Shown piece after piece: positions 11,507-19,607 of a DNA stretch of 64,000 nt (position 1 is the first letter of the stretch; every line of letters begins with the position of its first letter). Location: contig NZ_JANFNH010000005.1 of assembly GCF_024436055.1 (NCBI RefSeq), positions 1 through 64,000 on the forward strand, written 5' to 3'. A program made the translations under genes and the position numbers. The DNA comes from Streptantibioticus rubrisoli (GTDB lineage: Bacteria; Actinomycetota; Actinomycetes; Streptomycetales; Streptomycetaceae). The notes under the pieces were generated by a model. The model worked only from the letters and a program-made list of their open reading frames with translations. It had not been told where the DNA came from and made no database searches.

Positions 11507-12816
11507 GCCGTGCCCTCCTCACCGTCATTGACTTCCAGGGCACGCCGCAGACCCGGCAGGTTCGGCGCCATGTCCGCGTAGCGCGCGGCTGCGTCCTTGG
11601 CGTCAGCCACGGTGGTCAGGTGCGACCGACCGCGCACCCAGCCGCCCTCCTCGGAGGCGGTGACCGCGACGCCGCGTTCCTCGGGGGTGATCGACTGGGC
11701 GACGATGGCCGCGTCCTTGTTGATGTCGCCGAGCGTCATCTCTGCCGTGCCGGGGTCGTTGACCCGATGGCAGACCCGCCCGCCGAGTTGGGCACGTAGC
11801 GCGGTGATGCCGGGGCCGAGGTCGGAGCCGACGCGTTGCCCGGCGATGACCAGGTGCAGGCCGAGTGCCGCGCCGAGCTGGGCGATCCGCAGCAGGTAGG
11901 TGGAGCACTGCTCAGCCTCCGCTTTCTCCTCCCTGCTGCCAGAGGTCAAGAACAGCTCGGCGATCTCATCCACGATCACCACGACCGGGATCGGCCGCTG
12001 GTCTTCCGGCAGGTCCCAGATCGACCGCACACCGGCGAACCGGCAGGTGTGCATGCGGCGTTGCATGTCGACCACCAGCGCCGACAGCACCGCCAAGGCT
12101 TCGCGCCGGTTGGTGCCCAGGGCGGACAGGCGCGGGGCGAAGATGCCCAGTTCCATCCCGCCCTTGCAGTCGATCCCGACCAGCGCCACGGGGTGGGGGG
12201 CAAGTTCGGTGATCAACCGGGCCAGCAGCGTGGACTTGCCCGACCGGGTCGCGCCGACGATCAGCCAGTGCGGCACACGCCGGAAGTCCATCAGCCAGGC
12301 CTGGCCGTTCTCCAACCACCCAACCAGCGCCGTCAGCAACGATGCCGACGCGGAAGGCGGAGCCGTCCCGGAGTTCGCCAGGGGATCGGCCGCGGTGGCG
12401 ACCAGGTGGACGACGCCGCGTTCCGGCGAGGTCACCCGCACCGCAAACATCCGCCACGCATGCGCCAACGCATCCGCCGCCGCAAGGAACGGCACCGGCG
12501 TCTGCCCCGGATGCAGCCGCACGACAACGGATAAGCCGTTGGGCGTCGGTCGCGGGAAGGAGAAGCGCGGCGCGATCGGCCGCAGCGCTTCACCCTTGAC
12601 CGCCAGGCCGCCGAGCACGGCCCGCGTCGGCTTGTGCGTCACAGAGAGGTCGTTGAGCTGAGAGACCTTCCGCCACGACGCCAACACACGCACCGCAGCG
12701 ACCGGGTAGCCACTCAGGTACCAGTACCAGGCCGGACGCCGCTCGCGGACGATCCGACCGAGTCGAAACCGCCAGGCCAGCAAGATCAGGACCAGCGCGA
12801 GGACGATGGGTTCCAT
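11503..12816 (-). CDS. FtsK/SpoIIIE-type DNA translocase (Tra)
   Basis: Would pump double-stranded element DNA between mycelia, as TraSA/TraB of Streptomyces elements does. The 437-residue protein has one N-terminal hydrophobic segment (residues 2-15), Walker A GATRSGKSTLLARL (about 188-201) and Walker B PVVVIVDEIAELFL (about 274-287). A C-terminal region contains the RecA-like fold end (IAGQRVGSDL, RVCHRVND). It overlaps the genes on both sides by one to four bases, indicating one operon running from the SCO3933-type regulator. Confidence 0.9.
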   Translation of the reverse strand: MEPIVLALVLILLAWRFRLGRIVRERRPAWYWYLSGYPVAAVRVLASWRKVSQLNDLSVTHKPTRAVLGGLAVKGEALRPIAPRFSFPRPTPNGLSVVVRLHPGQTPVPFLAAADALAHAWRMFAVRVTSPERGVVHLVATAADPLANSGTAPPSASASLLTALVGWLENGQAWLMDFRRVPHWLIVGATRSGKSTLLARLITELAPHPVALVGIDCKGGMELGIFAPRLSALGTNRREALAVLSALVVDMQRRMHTCRFAGVRSIWDLPEDQRPIPVVVIVDEIAELFLTSGSREEKAEAEQCSTYLLRIAQLGAALGLHLVIAGQRVGSDLGPGITALRAQLGGRVCHRVNDPGTAEMTLGDINKDAAIVAQSITPEERGVAVTASEEGGWVRGRSHLTTVADAKDAAARYADMAPNLPGLRRALEVNDGEEGTA

Positions 12817-13178
12817 CAGGCACCACCGCCCTTACGCGCATGGGCCGTTGACGGCGCGGGGGCGTCCGGGACGGGGGTGATGGCCGCCGCGCGGAAGCTG
12901 ATCCCGTGCCGATCACCCATCGCCCACGAGAAGGCATCCAGGCCGGTCACCTTCACCAGGGCGCCTTCTTCGACGCCGACCGGCTCACCAGTGACCGCGA
13001 CTTCGATGATCGAGGCCCGGCGCCCGTCTTGGCGCACCGACAGCCCCACCGTGTACACGGTCTTACCGTCCCGGTCCTTCTTGACCTCCTTCGTCTCCTG
13101 ATTCGTGATCTTCGGTTCCGGCCCGACGACGCACCGCAGCGCGCCGAGCCGGGATGTGTCCACAGGTATGGACTGCAT
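12816..13178 (-). CDS. SCO3933-family regulatory protein
   Basis: A 120-residue protein opening MQSIPVDTSRLGALRCVVGP and matching the SCO3933-type family found upstream of tra genes in SLP1/pSAM2-like elements; biochemical role not established. The start is decided by AAGGAGG at 13189-13195, well spaced from the ATG at 13178; an in-frame upstream start at 13229 lacks such a site. It abuts the FtsK gene and is divergent from the GntR gene across a region with repeated ACGAGT motifs. Confidence 0.8.
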   Translation of the reverse strand: MQSIPVDTSRLGALRCVVGPEPKITNQETKEVKKDRDGKTVYTVGLSVRQDGRRASIIEVAVTGEPVGVEEGALVKVTGLDAFSWAMGDRHGISFRAAAITPVPDAPAPSTAHARKGGGA

Positions 13179-13238
13179 GAGTTGTGGGCCTCCTTGGCCA
13201 ATCAGAGACGCAGCACATCCCATCGACATGCTGTCGTC

Positions 13239-13312
13239 ACTCGTCCTTACGAGTTACGAGCATGGACCCTTGAAGCCGCACAACGCAAGTACTTATGCTG
13301 ACGAGTGACGAG
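13239..13312. promoter_or_regulatory. Cluster of ACGAGT motifs between the tra operon and GntR gene
   Basis: A perfect inverted repeat ACTCGT-CCTT-ACGAGT (13239-13254) is followed by ACGAG at 13256, then ACGAGT at 13301 and ACGAG at 13307-13312. The cluster lies in the divergent promoter region and is the likely operator set for the adjacent GntR-family (KorSA-like) repressor. Binding itself is inference. Confidence 0.65.
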
Positions 13313-13371
13313 ACACGTCGAGACAACGCACGTCCCCACATAAGGCGTGCGACGAGCGGAAGGCCGAACCC

Positions 13372-14148
13372 ATGCCCGGCATCGAACGCCCCGGACCGCT
13401 GTACAAGCAGGTAGCAGCCGCCATCCGAGACGCCATCACCTCCGGCGAGTTCCCGCCCGGATCACCGCTCCCGTCCGAGACCCAGCTCATCGAGCGCTAC
13501 GGCGTCTCGCGCCCCACGGTCCGCAACGCCGTCGCCGCCCTGCGCGCGGAAGGGCTCATCGACGTGGTACATGGCAAGGGAAGCTTCGTCCGCCGCCTGC
13601 CTGCCCCCACGCTCACGATCGAGCGCACCGTCACCCGCAAAGCAGGCACCTACACCACCGGCCAGACCGACTGGCAGCAGAACGAGGCACCGAGCGTCTC
13701 CCGCGCCACCACCTCCGAGACCACCGGCCCCGCACTCGGCCTAGACGAAGGCGAAGACCTCTTCTCAGTGGACCGGCTGCTCACCGATCCTGTGACCGGT
13801 ACACGCATCCTGCACCGGGTACTGATCCCGCTGGCCGTCGCCGCCGACCACAACGAGCTGGCCGAGAACCCCGCCACTCCGCCGGAACAGATCTACGCCC
13901 TCCTGGCCGCCGCCGGACACAAGCTCACCTGGACCGAGACCGTCCGCGCCCGCATGCCCCTCCCCGACGAACGCGCCACCCTCGAACTCCCCGACGCCAC
14001 CCCCATCATCGAAACCATCCGCACCACCCACGGCAACGACCACAAGCCCCTCCTCCTGGAAGAACTCCGCGCCGCCGCAGACCGCACCCAACTCGCCTAC
14101 CGCATCACCACCGACAGCCCCCGCACACTGCGTGCCGTCAAACAGTGA
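13372..14148 (+). CDS. GntR/HutC-family transcriptional repressor (KorSA-like)
   Basis: A 258-residue regulator with an N-terminal winged helix (PLYKQVAAAIRDAITSGEFP, then ERYGVSRPTVRNAVAAL, residues 5-60) and a C-terminal UTRA effector-binding domain (residues about 90-250). The ATG follows GGAAGG. In pSAM2-type elements the equivalent KorSA represses the replication/transfer activator, and the divergent placement here over repeated ACGAGT motifs fits that job. Ligand unknown. Confidence 0.88.
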   Translation: MPGIERPGPLYKQVAAAIRDAITSGEFPPGSPLPSETQLIERYGVSRPTVRNAVAALRAEGLIDVVHGKGSFVRRLPAPTLTIERTVTRKAGTYTTGQTDWQQNEAPSVSRATTSETTGPALGLDEGEDLFSVDRLLTDPVTGTRILHRVLIPLAVAADHNELAENPATPPEQIYALLAAAGHKLTWTETVRARMPLPDERATLELPDATPIIETIRTTHGNDHKPLLLEELRAAADRTQLAYRITTDSPRTLRAVKQ

Positions 14149-14164
14149 GCCTTTTTAAACCTCG

Positions 14165-14400
14165 CTCTGATGTGTTGAGGTGAAGCGTGAGGACGGCCTT
14201 GACCATGTCGGTGATCCGGGTGGTGCTGCATCGGAGCCGACTCAGAAGGCACAACCCTTCAAGGTGGTCATGGCCTGCTCCCCGAGCGCGCGGACCTTCG
14301 CGTGAGAGACGTTGACTGGGCGTTGTCCTTCGGACAACTTCGCCAGCGGGCGCGGAACGGCATCCGCGCGGTTTCGAAGGCTCCTTGATATCCCTTGTCG
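14165..14400 (-). pseudogene. Degraded 3' remnant of an IS5-family transposase
   Basis: Minus-strand frames contain pieces of the C-terminus common in Streptomyces IS5/DDE_Tnp_4 transposases: YQGAFETARMPFRARW-like sequence, then EGQRPVNVSHAKVRALGEQ, then SRLRCSTTRITDMVKAVLTL. They sit in different frames, so the gene is frameshifted and lacks its catalytic part. It abuts the stop codon of the CDC-like gene, marking that gene's flank as a former insertion-sequence boundary. Confidence 0.7.
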
Positions 14401-14410
14401 GTCCGGTCAC

Positions 14411-16207
14411 CTATTCTGCGAGGGGTTGCGCTGGGGGCGTTGTTGAGGAAGGCCAGACCTCTTCGGACGGCTGTGTCATGGTGAGCCTGTATCGAAATGT
14501 GACTGGCAAGTGATTCACCTTGCCGTCAATTTTGACGGATACAGATACAGGAAGTGCCCTGTCAACCTGACGGCGCCCCAGAAGCCAAGTCGGGTCCGGG
14601 CGGATCTCCACCGGGTCGAAGTTGAAGATGCCCTGAGTCCCCAATACGATTTGGAACGGAGAGTTGGCAGGGTCAACGGGATTGGCACTGAAGGAGCGCG
14701 TGGCTTCGATTCCTTGAGGGAATACGAGCTTAGCTCTTCCTGCTTCTTCTTCGTACCGAGCAGTACTCTCGATACCGTCCACGCTGCATACTGCTGTTGC
14801 CAGCCCCTCGCGAAGAATAATGCTTCGCGGCTGGTCAATGCTCAGGAGCTCGAGCGTGAAAGTGAATCCGAGCTTGTCGTAGTGGTATTCGGTGTAGGTG
14901 TATGTCTCACTCATCTGCGCAAGTTTGTTGTCGACCACTCGGCGCAGGACGAACGACATAGGCTGGTACTTATCTAGTGTGGGTTGGGTTGCAAAGTAAT
15001 CTCCTACTTTGCCGCTCTTGATGAGTGCCCGGGCATTCTCGGGATCACCACCAATTGTCACCACTTGGACATGGGAGTTTCGGAGAATTTCAGAGGACTT
15101 TACGTCAAGGTTTCCTGATGCTCCTCCGGCGGCGCCTTCGTAGGATGCTTTGACCGCGGCGACGATTTCTTGAGCGGATGCGGTGTAGGTGCACGTGAAC
15201 ATCAGGACACGGCCATAGGTGACGCTGGAAACGTAGAGAGGCGGGTTACTCCTACCGATACTGCCCGCATTTTCGAGATAATCTAGCTCGCCCTGGGTGA
15301 ATCTCTTCGTAAACCAGCCCGCAGGTGTTGTCGGAGCGCTGCAAAAAGCACTGAATGCGCGCTCTTCAAAATAGGCTAGCACAGTATTCTCTTCAGACTT
15401 CTTCTTGTAATCCAGGTTAGCCTGGGCTTCGAAGCCTAGATAGTGACCAGAAACACCCATCTCCAAGGCCATTGCCTTGACGGAGGCACTGTCTCTCACG
15501 TCGTAGAAAGTCGCAGAGGAGCCGCCCGACTGGCCGCGCACCATGCCTTTAATGGCGTCCAGAACATTAGTTGAGTCGGGATCGGGGACAGTACTGCTTT
15601 TCTGAGACACGTTAAGTGCGTCGACCGTGACGTTCAGTGGTGCGCGTTCGCGGATTGATAGCGGCGACAGTACGCCCTGATCGATGGCGCCACGGCTCTG
15701 AACCAGGGCGCCTGGCCACAACGCGTCCACATTGGGATTGAAACTTACGATCTTGTCCGGCGTTCGGGTGAGGCTGTAACTTTGCCCACTTTTCCGTACC
15801 CATTCGCTTCCCTCCTTCTCGGCACTCACCTTCGGGGTTCCGATCGGCCCTCGGTGATCGTCACTCTGATGAGTGAGAGCCTTCCATGACGACAGGGACA
15901 GGAGATAACTATCCATATCTGCCGGGGCGTTTGGATCCTTCAATGGCTTTGCCACCGCGAAGGCGATTGGCCTTTCATCCTGATATGCCACCACGCCATG
16001 CAGCCTCGGGGTTCCGTTGAAAGACTTGGCGAACTGGTCCTTGCTCATCGTGAATGACGGGGTGGCAGCCTCTGCAATCACTTGATCGTCATCCAGGCGC
16101 GTCAGCGCATACCGATTCGCTCCTTCCACAGCCCGCCACTTCACGTCCGCGCCCTGCCCGTTCGGGCTCACCGTCGCGAACTCTGGCTTAGCTGCTGCCC
16201 TCACCAT
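14411..16207 (-). CDS. Cholesterol-dependent-cytolysin (thiol-activated cytolysin) family protein
   Basis: Predicted member of the CDC/MACPF pore-forming fold. The 598-residue protein opens with an FN3-like segment (residues about 8-90), then the CDC core: TPDKIVSFNPNVDALWPGAL (149-168), the conserved PPLYVSSVTYGRVLMFTCTY region (322-341) and an MSFVLRRVVDN segment (417-427). Residues about 440-598 are beta-rich but lack the Trp-rich undecapeptide that defines classical domain 4 membrane binding. No signal peptide is seen. Upstream AGGCGG is six bases from the ATG. Base composition is visibly richer in A+T than the neighbours, and an IS5 remnant abuts the 3' end, so this is transferred cargo. 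Pore formation is inference. Confidence 0.78.
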   Translation of the reverse strand: MVRAAAKPEFATVSPNGQGADVKWRAVEGANRYALTRLDDDQVIAEAATPSFTMSKDQFAKSFNGTPRLHGVVAYQDERPIAFAVAKPLKDPNAPADMDSYLLSLSSWKALTHQSDDHRGPIGTPKVSAEKEGSEWVRKSGQSYSLTRTPDKIVSFNPNVDALWPGALVQSRGAIDQGVLSPLSIRERAPLNVTVDALNVSQKSSTVPDPDSTNVLDAIKGMVRGQSGGSSATFYDVRDSASVKAMALEMGVSGHYLGFEAQANLDYKKKSEENTVLAYFEERAFSAFCSAPTTPAGWFTKRFTQGELDYLENAGSIGRSNPPLYVSSVTYGRVLMFTCTYTASAQEIVAAVKASYEGAAGGASGNLDVKSSEILRNSHVQVVTIGGDPENARALIKSGKVGDYFATQPTLDKYQPMSFVLRRVVDNKLAQMSETYTYTEYHYDKLGFTFTLELLSIDQPRSIILREGLATAVCSVDGIESTARYEEEAGRAKLVFPQGIEATRSFSANPVDPANSPFQIVLGTQGIFNFDPVEIRPDPTWLLGRRQVDRALPVSVSVKIDGKVNHLPVTFRYRLTMTQPSEEVWPSSTTPPAQPLAE

Positions 16208-16460
16208 TGCATACCGCCTAACCTAGTTGAGATCCGCTTGGGTGCAGCGGAGAGACAAACAGCGAGAATCATCATCCAACATATTTGGCCGTCGTTAGCG
16301 TAACGACAGCAAAGCATTCCTGGTGTAGCGTCCGAGCGGCTGACCAGGATGCCAGTCTCTAACTCCAAACGCGGCGCATGCCCTCAAGGGCAAGCCATAG
16401 GTGTAGGAGTCGGCCTTCCGAAGTCCGCAGCCTCACCCCACATAAAGCATGCACTATCGG

Positions 16461-16673
16461 TTAGCTCCGACAGGTGCCGTCGATCGTGGACTCCCAGCTC
16501 TTGCCACCAGCTTTCTTGCAGTTGTGCCAGTGCTGGTAATTGCCGAGGCGCTTACCGCCACACGCCCTATTACTCCAGCAGTCACCTCGGTCCTGGGCAT
16601 CGGCCAAGGCGGGGGCACCGGCCACTACCACGGCTGTCGCTGCGGCGATGGCTGCCATCATGAATTTACGCAC
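16461..16673 (-). CDS. Small secreted four-cysteine protein
   Basis: A 70-residue precursor. I choose the GTG at 16673 because AAGGGAAGAG lies just upstream; an in-frame ATG at 16691 has no ribosome-binding site. Residues 1-25 form a signal peptide (MMAAIAAATAVVVAGAPALA), leaving about 45 residues with four Cys (DCWSN, RACGG, HNCKK, DGTCRS), compatible with two disulfides. Family unknown. It is upstream of the CDC-like gene on the same strand, so a toxin-accessory or separate antimicrobial role is possible but unproven. Confidence 0.62.
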   Translation of the reverse strand: MRKFMMAAIAAATAVVVAGAPALADAQDRGDCWSNRACGGKRLGNYQHWHNCKKAGGKSWESTIDGTCRS

Positions 16674-16691
16674 GCGCTCTTCCCTTCTCAT

Positions 16692-17400
16692 ATCGCGACG
16701 TACAACTCTGCTGGGGGCCTGGTCCTGGTATTGGCCTCAGGCCTTCCCAACACTGGATGCCGACATCGGCGTCTATAGCCCTCCCCTCTCGCAGCTACTA
16801 GGACACCCGCTAATCGGGTGGTTTCGCCTGTCTGCTCGGCGTCGTCCTCTATAGAGCGCTCGATCCTGCGATGAGTGTGAGGTTGCGGGCGCGGGGATGC
16901 CGAACATCGCTTTAATGGTCCCGGCATAGTTCTCTTTGTTCTGTACTACCGCCGCACGTTCACGTCCAGTCCATGAGCGTGCCGTGAATTTCATAGTGGC
17001 GGGCGGCGTGCCATGAGGCTGCATGCCGCCCCAGGTCTCCCGGCGACCACGGTCGGCGCCGCATATCGCGGGGACTGGCGGCCCCCATGTACGGCCTCAT
17101 CGAGCCCCTGGCTACTCAGACAGGTCGACCACGCAACTCGCCGGGGCATGGCCGTCCGCAATGCGGCTGTGCATGCCCGAAGTGTCGAAACTTGTCTCTA
17201 CTTACTCAAGGGCGCGCCCACGGGCGCGCCGGGCGGCCTTGCCGCCCCGGCCGGGCATGCGGCGTGACCGCCGGTCCCGTCCGGTCGGCCAGCCGCCCGG
17301 CCACAGCACCTTGAGCACCGATCACCACGACACACACCGCTGAAGCAGGCCACATGCAGTACATGGCTGAACCGTCCGGCAACCGCAAGGTCAGTGCACC
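16692..17400. other. Non-coding region with strong secondary structure
   Basis: No convincing gene in about 700 bases. GCATGCCCG at 17171-17179 pairs with CGGGCATGC at 17252-17260 and encloses two GGGCGCGCC units (17210-17230) and a hairpin GGGCGGC-CTT-GCCGCCC (17231-17247). Such nested structure next to the block at 17401 fits a single-strand origin, transfer origin or similar cis element. The role is inference. Confidence 0.45.
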
Positions 17401-17611
17401 GTGGCTGGCGGGGCGGCCCGTGCCCCACGTGGAAGCGTGGGCGTTCTCTGAGGCGCCAACTCGCCGCGATGGCAAGCAGCGTTGGCGCCAACGGTCGTGA
17501 CTGCTTCTCTTAGGGACGGGAAGAGTGGCGGGTCCCGGTGGTCGGTTGCTCGCGCATACGCGCGCCCGATCGGTCGGAGCACCCACCATCGTGGCTGACT
17601 GTCGATGGCTG
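17401..17611 (+). repeat. Conserved non-coding block, copy A (element 1)
   Basis: About 210 bases similar to 26274-26486 in element 2. The best core is 17410-17452, matching 26282-26324 at 42 of 43 bases and containing the palindrome CCACGTGG. Further shared motifs in the same order are GGCGCCAACGGTCG, GACGGGAAGAGTGG and TGGCTGACT. No ORF is conserved across both copies. It is a candidate cis-acting replication or transfer locus shared by the two elements. Confidence 0.8.
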
Positions 17612-17679
17612 AGGCTTCACGGGGCAGCACGGAGCCTCATTCCGCCGTCACCCGAGAGCAGGACCACCCGGGGCCCCGA

Positions 17680-18015
17680 TCACGACGCCGCACGCCCCTC
17701 GTCGCCACCAGCCACGGCACGGATCGCCTCGGTCAACTCCCGTGCAACCGCCACCGGCAACCGCAACCGCACCACACCCGAGCCATCCGCAGCCGCGTGC
17801 GCCTGAGCCTTCACGTCGTCCACCGCCAAGCCCAACGACCCAAGCGCCTTCCCCAAAGCCCCCGCCGCATCGGCCGCCGCCCGCCAACCCGCGACGTAAT
17901 CAACGCCGGGCACCCACAGCACCTCGTCAACGTCGAACCCGTCACCCTCGAAGCCCGGCTCATCCGCGCGACACATGCGCCCAGATCCCTTCCGCGTCAA
18001 TGAGATCAACTCCAT
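17680..18015 (-). CDS. Hypothetical protein
   Basis: A 111-residue protein, start chosen at ATG 18015 (MELISLTRKGSGRMCRADEP); an in-frame extension to 18234 has no coding character. Residues 30-75 look like a Val/Ala-rich helical region (YVAGWRAAADAAGALGKAL) and the end contains VVRLRLPVAVARELTEAIRA. No clear ribosome-binding site. Family not recognised. It is the first of several small minus-strand genes running back towards the ATP-binding protein. Confidence 0.5.
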   Translation of the reverse strand: MELISLTRKGSGRMCRADEPGFEGDGFDVDEVLWVPGVDYVAGWRAAADAAGALGKALGSLGLAVDDVKAQAHAAADGSGVVRLRLPVAVARELTEAIRAVAGGDEGRAAS

Positions 18016-18172
18016 TGCAGAACAGGTGCGTTGGCCAACGGACACGACGAGCGCCCCGGTACCATCAGCACCGGGGTCCGCTCGCGGATCTCCGCCGGAC
18101 CACCCCGGGAGCTGTCCAGGCACAGGGGTGGTCCGGTCACGGGTCTTCGGTTTTCGCTGGCGCCGCGGAAGG

Positions 18173-18595
18173 TCACCAGAATGGATCGGGCAGGCCCGCG
18201 CCGACGCGTTGCCGCCTGTCGCAGGCCGACTCATCCGCGCAGTTGATCACGGTCCACCAGCCGTCCTCATCGTGCACACGACTGATCGAGAGCGCATCCC
18301 CCGTCGCAGGCACATGGCACAGATGGCACATCCACAACGGCGCCCCGTCCTCCGGCTCGCAAACGATCGGCACCCACGTGCTCAGCCGTTCCCATTCGCC
18401 CGGCCGCAGCGCCCGCGCGTAGCACGCGACGACATCCGCGCACACGAGCCGCGTCGCGACCTCCGGAACGTCCACGTCCCCCTCGTCCACCAGGCGGTAG
18501 TGGCGCTCCGCGCGCAACGCCGACCCGGCAAGCAAGCCGCCACACAGCTCACAACTGACCAGCACGCAGCCGCTGTCCAACGGCAAGCCGACCAT
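18173..18595 (-). CDS. Hypothetical Cys-rich protein
   Basis: A 140-residue protein starting MVGLPLDSGCVLVSCELCGG. It has Cys pairs (CELC, MCHLCHVP) and isolated Cys that suggest metal binding. Its start abuts the stop of the DUF7848 gene, so the two are cotranscribed. Family not recognised. Similar small Cys-containing proteins are common in Streptomyces accessory regions beside DUF7848 genes. Confidence 0.55.
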   Translation of the reverse strand: MVGLPLDSGCVLVSCELCGGLLAGSALRAERHYRLVDEGDVDVPEVATRLVCADVVACYARALRPGEWERLSTWVPIVCEPEDGAPLWMCHLCHVPATGDALSISRVHDEDGWWTVINCADESACDRRQRVGAGLPDPFW

Positions 18596-18846
18596 CACAG
18601 CACCTCCAGCATCGACGCCCGGAAGTAGCTGGTAACCGTGCCACGGAACAACGTATGACCGGTCTGTCCCGCGTGCCGCAGAGCCCATGTCTGAGGCCCC
18701 TCCCAGTCATCCGCGCCTTGCGACGTCTCCCCGCAGGTCACGCACTCGGTTCCATGGATCGGTGGCCCGCTGGACTTCTCGTTGGTCAGCGCCCACTGAG
18801 CAAACCGCAGCCGCGACCTGATCCAGCCGTGCTCGGGTACGCTCAC
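18595..18846 (-). CDS. DUF7848-type small protein
   Basis: An 83-residue protein with ECVTCGETSQGADDWEGPQT (residues 34-53) and HAGQTGHTLFR, the pattern of the Streptomyces DUF7848 family, probably a small zinc-binding protein. It overlaps both neighbours by one to four bases, placing it in an operon of small genes behind the ATP-binding protein. Function unknown. Confidence 0.65.
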   Translation of the reverse strand: MSVPEHGWIRSRLRFAQWALTNEKSSGPPIHGTECVTCGETSQGADDWEGPQTWALRHAGQTGHTLFRGTVTSYFRASMLEVL

Positions 18847-19055
18847 CGCCCGCCCTTGCCGCCAGGAACGACCTTGACCTGCTCCGCCGCGTGGACCCGC
18901 ATCCGGCGCCCCGACTTGAAGACCAGCACCACGACCGGACCACCGGAGTCGTAACGGCCATCGCGCACCGCCTTGACCTCCTCTTCCCCGTTCCTCGTGC
19001 TCACGACATCTCCACGGCGCACCCTGAACGCCGACTTCGAACGGTCACGCCCCAT
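18843..19055 (-). CDS. Small basic hypothetical protein
   Basis: A 70-residue protein with the segments VRRGDVVSTRNGEEEVKAV and GGPVVVLVFKSGRRMRVHAA, suggestive of a small SH3-like beta barrel. It overlaps the 3' end of the ATP-binding protein gene by 55 bases in another frame and the next gene by four bases. The long overlap means its start may lie further downstream. Function unknown. Confidence 0.5.
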   Translation of the reverse strand: MGRDRSKSAFRVRRGDVVSTRNGEEEVKAVRDGRYDSGGPVVVLVFKSGRRMRVHAAEQVKVVPGGKGGR

Positions 19056-19507
19056 TGGGAACCACCCTCCAACTCAGGCAAGTTGACCTCGGCCCAAACG
19101 ATCTTTCCTACGCCGTCCCGTGGCGCCACACCCCATCGGTCAGAGAGCGACGCCACCAAGATCAGGCCCCTACCGTTCGCCGCTTCCACGGCCAACGCGC
19201 GCCGTTCCGGACGCCGATCCGACGCGTCGTGGACCTCGATGCGTACGCCGCGTTGGGTACGGCGAAAACGCGTTTCGATCTCTCGTCCGGGAGCGGCATG
19301 GGCATGCCGTACCGCGTTCGTCAGCAACTCGGAGAGGACGACTACCGAGGTATCGGCGATCTCCTCCAGCCCCCATCCGGCCAGCGTCGCGCGCAGTTCG
19401 GTACGCGCCAGCCCTACGGACTGCGGCCGACGAGACCACCTACGCAACACCGGTGCTCCCCTGGCGTCCATCTGTCGCAACTGCATGGCCAACAGCCTCG
19501 TGGTCAT
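19001..19507 (-). CDS. ATP-binding protein of the anti-sigma/GHKL kinase type
   Basis: A 168-residue HATPase_c_2-like protein. The N box is VVVLSELLTNAVRHA (residues about 54-68) and the G1 region IEVHDASDRRPERRALAVEA; a C-terminal glycine box reads NGRGLILVASLSDRWGV. Streptomyces encodes dozens of such single-domain kinases, often next to an XRE regulator and DUF397 gene. The start is uncertain: ATG at 19507 is chosen, TTG at 19519 or ATG at 19486 are possible, and none has a strong ribosome-binding site. Divergent from the XRE regulator. Confidence 0.75.
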   Translation of the reverse strand: MTTRLLAMQLRQMDARGAPVLRRWSRRPQSVGLARTELRATLAGWGLEEIADTSVVVLSELLTNAVRHAHAAPGREIETRFRRTQRGVRIEVHDASDRRPERRALAVEAANGRGLILVASLSDRWGVAPRDGVGKIVWAEVNLPELEGGSQWGVTVRSRRSGCAVEMS

Positions 19508-19533
19508 CAGATGGAGCAAGTAGTCCAGCGTGA

Positions 19534-19550
19534 TTACCCACCATGGGTAA
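19534..19550. promoter_or_regulatory. Palindrome in the divergent ATP-binding protein / XRE promoter
   Basis: TTACCCA-CCA-TGGGTAA, perfect seven-base arms, flanked by CGTGA on the left and ATCACG on the right, so the symmetry extends with an offset. It lies between the divergent starts at 19507 and 19608 and is a likely operator for the XRE-type regulator. Confidence 0.6.
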
Positions 19551-19607
19551 CATCACGTTAGGTAGGTCACATTGAAGGTGCGAACCGCCGTCCACGGAGC
19601 GCCATCC

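Noticed and set aside
13347..14183. Arg/Pro-rich frame overlapping the GntR gene
   Set aside because: The overlapping GntR frame has a ribosome-binding site and full HTH and UTRA signatures; the other frame has none.
18015..18234. N-terminal extension of the 17680-18015 gene
   Set aside because: The extension is Arg/Pro-rich with no motif and overlaps the end of the upstream gene; ATG 18015 is the better start.
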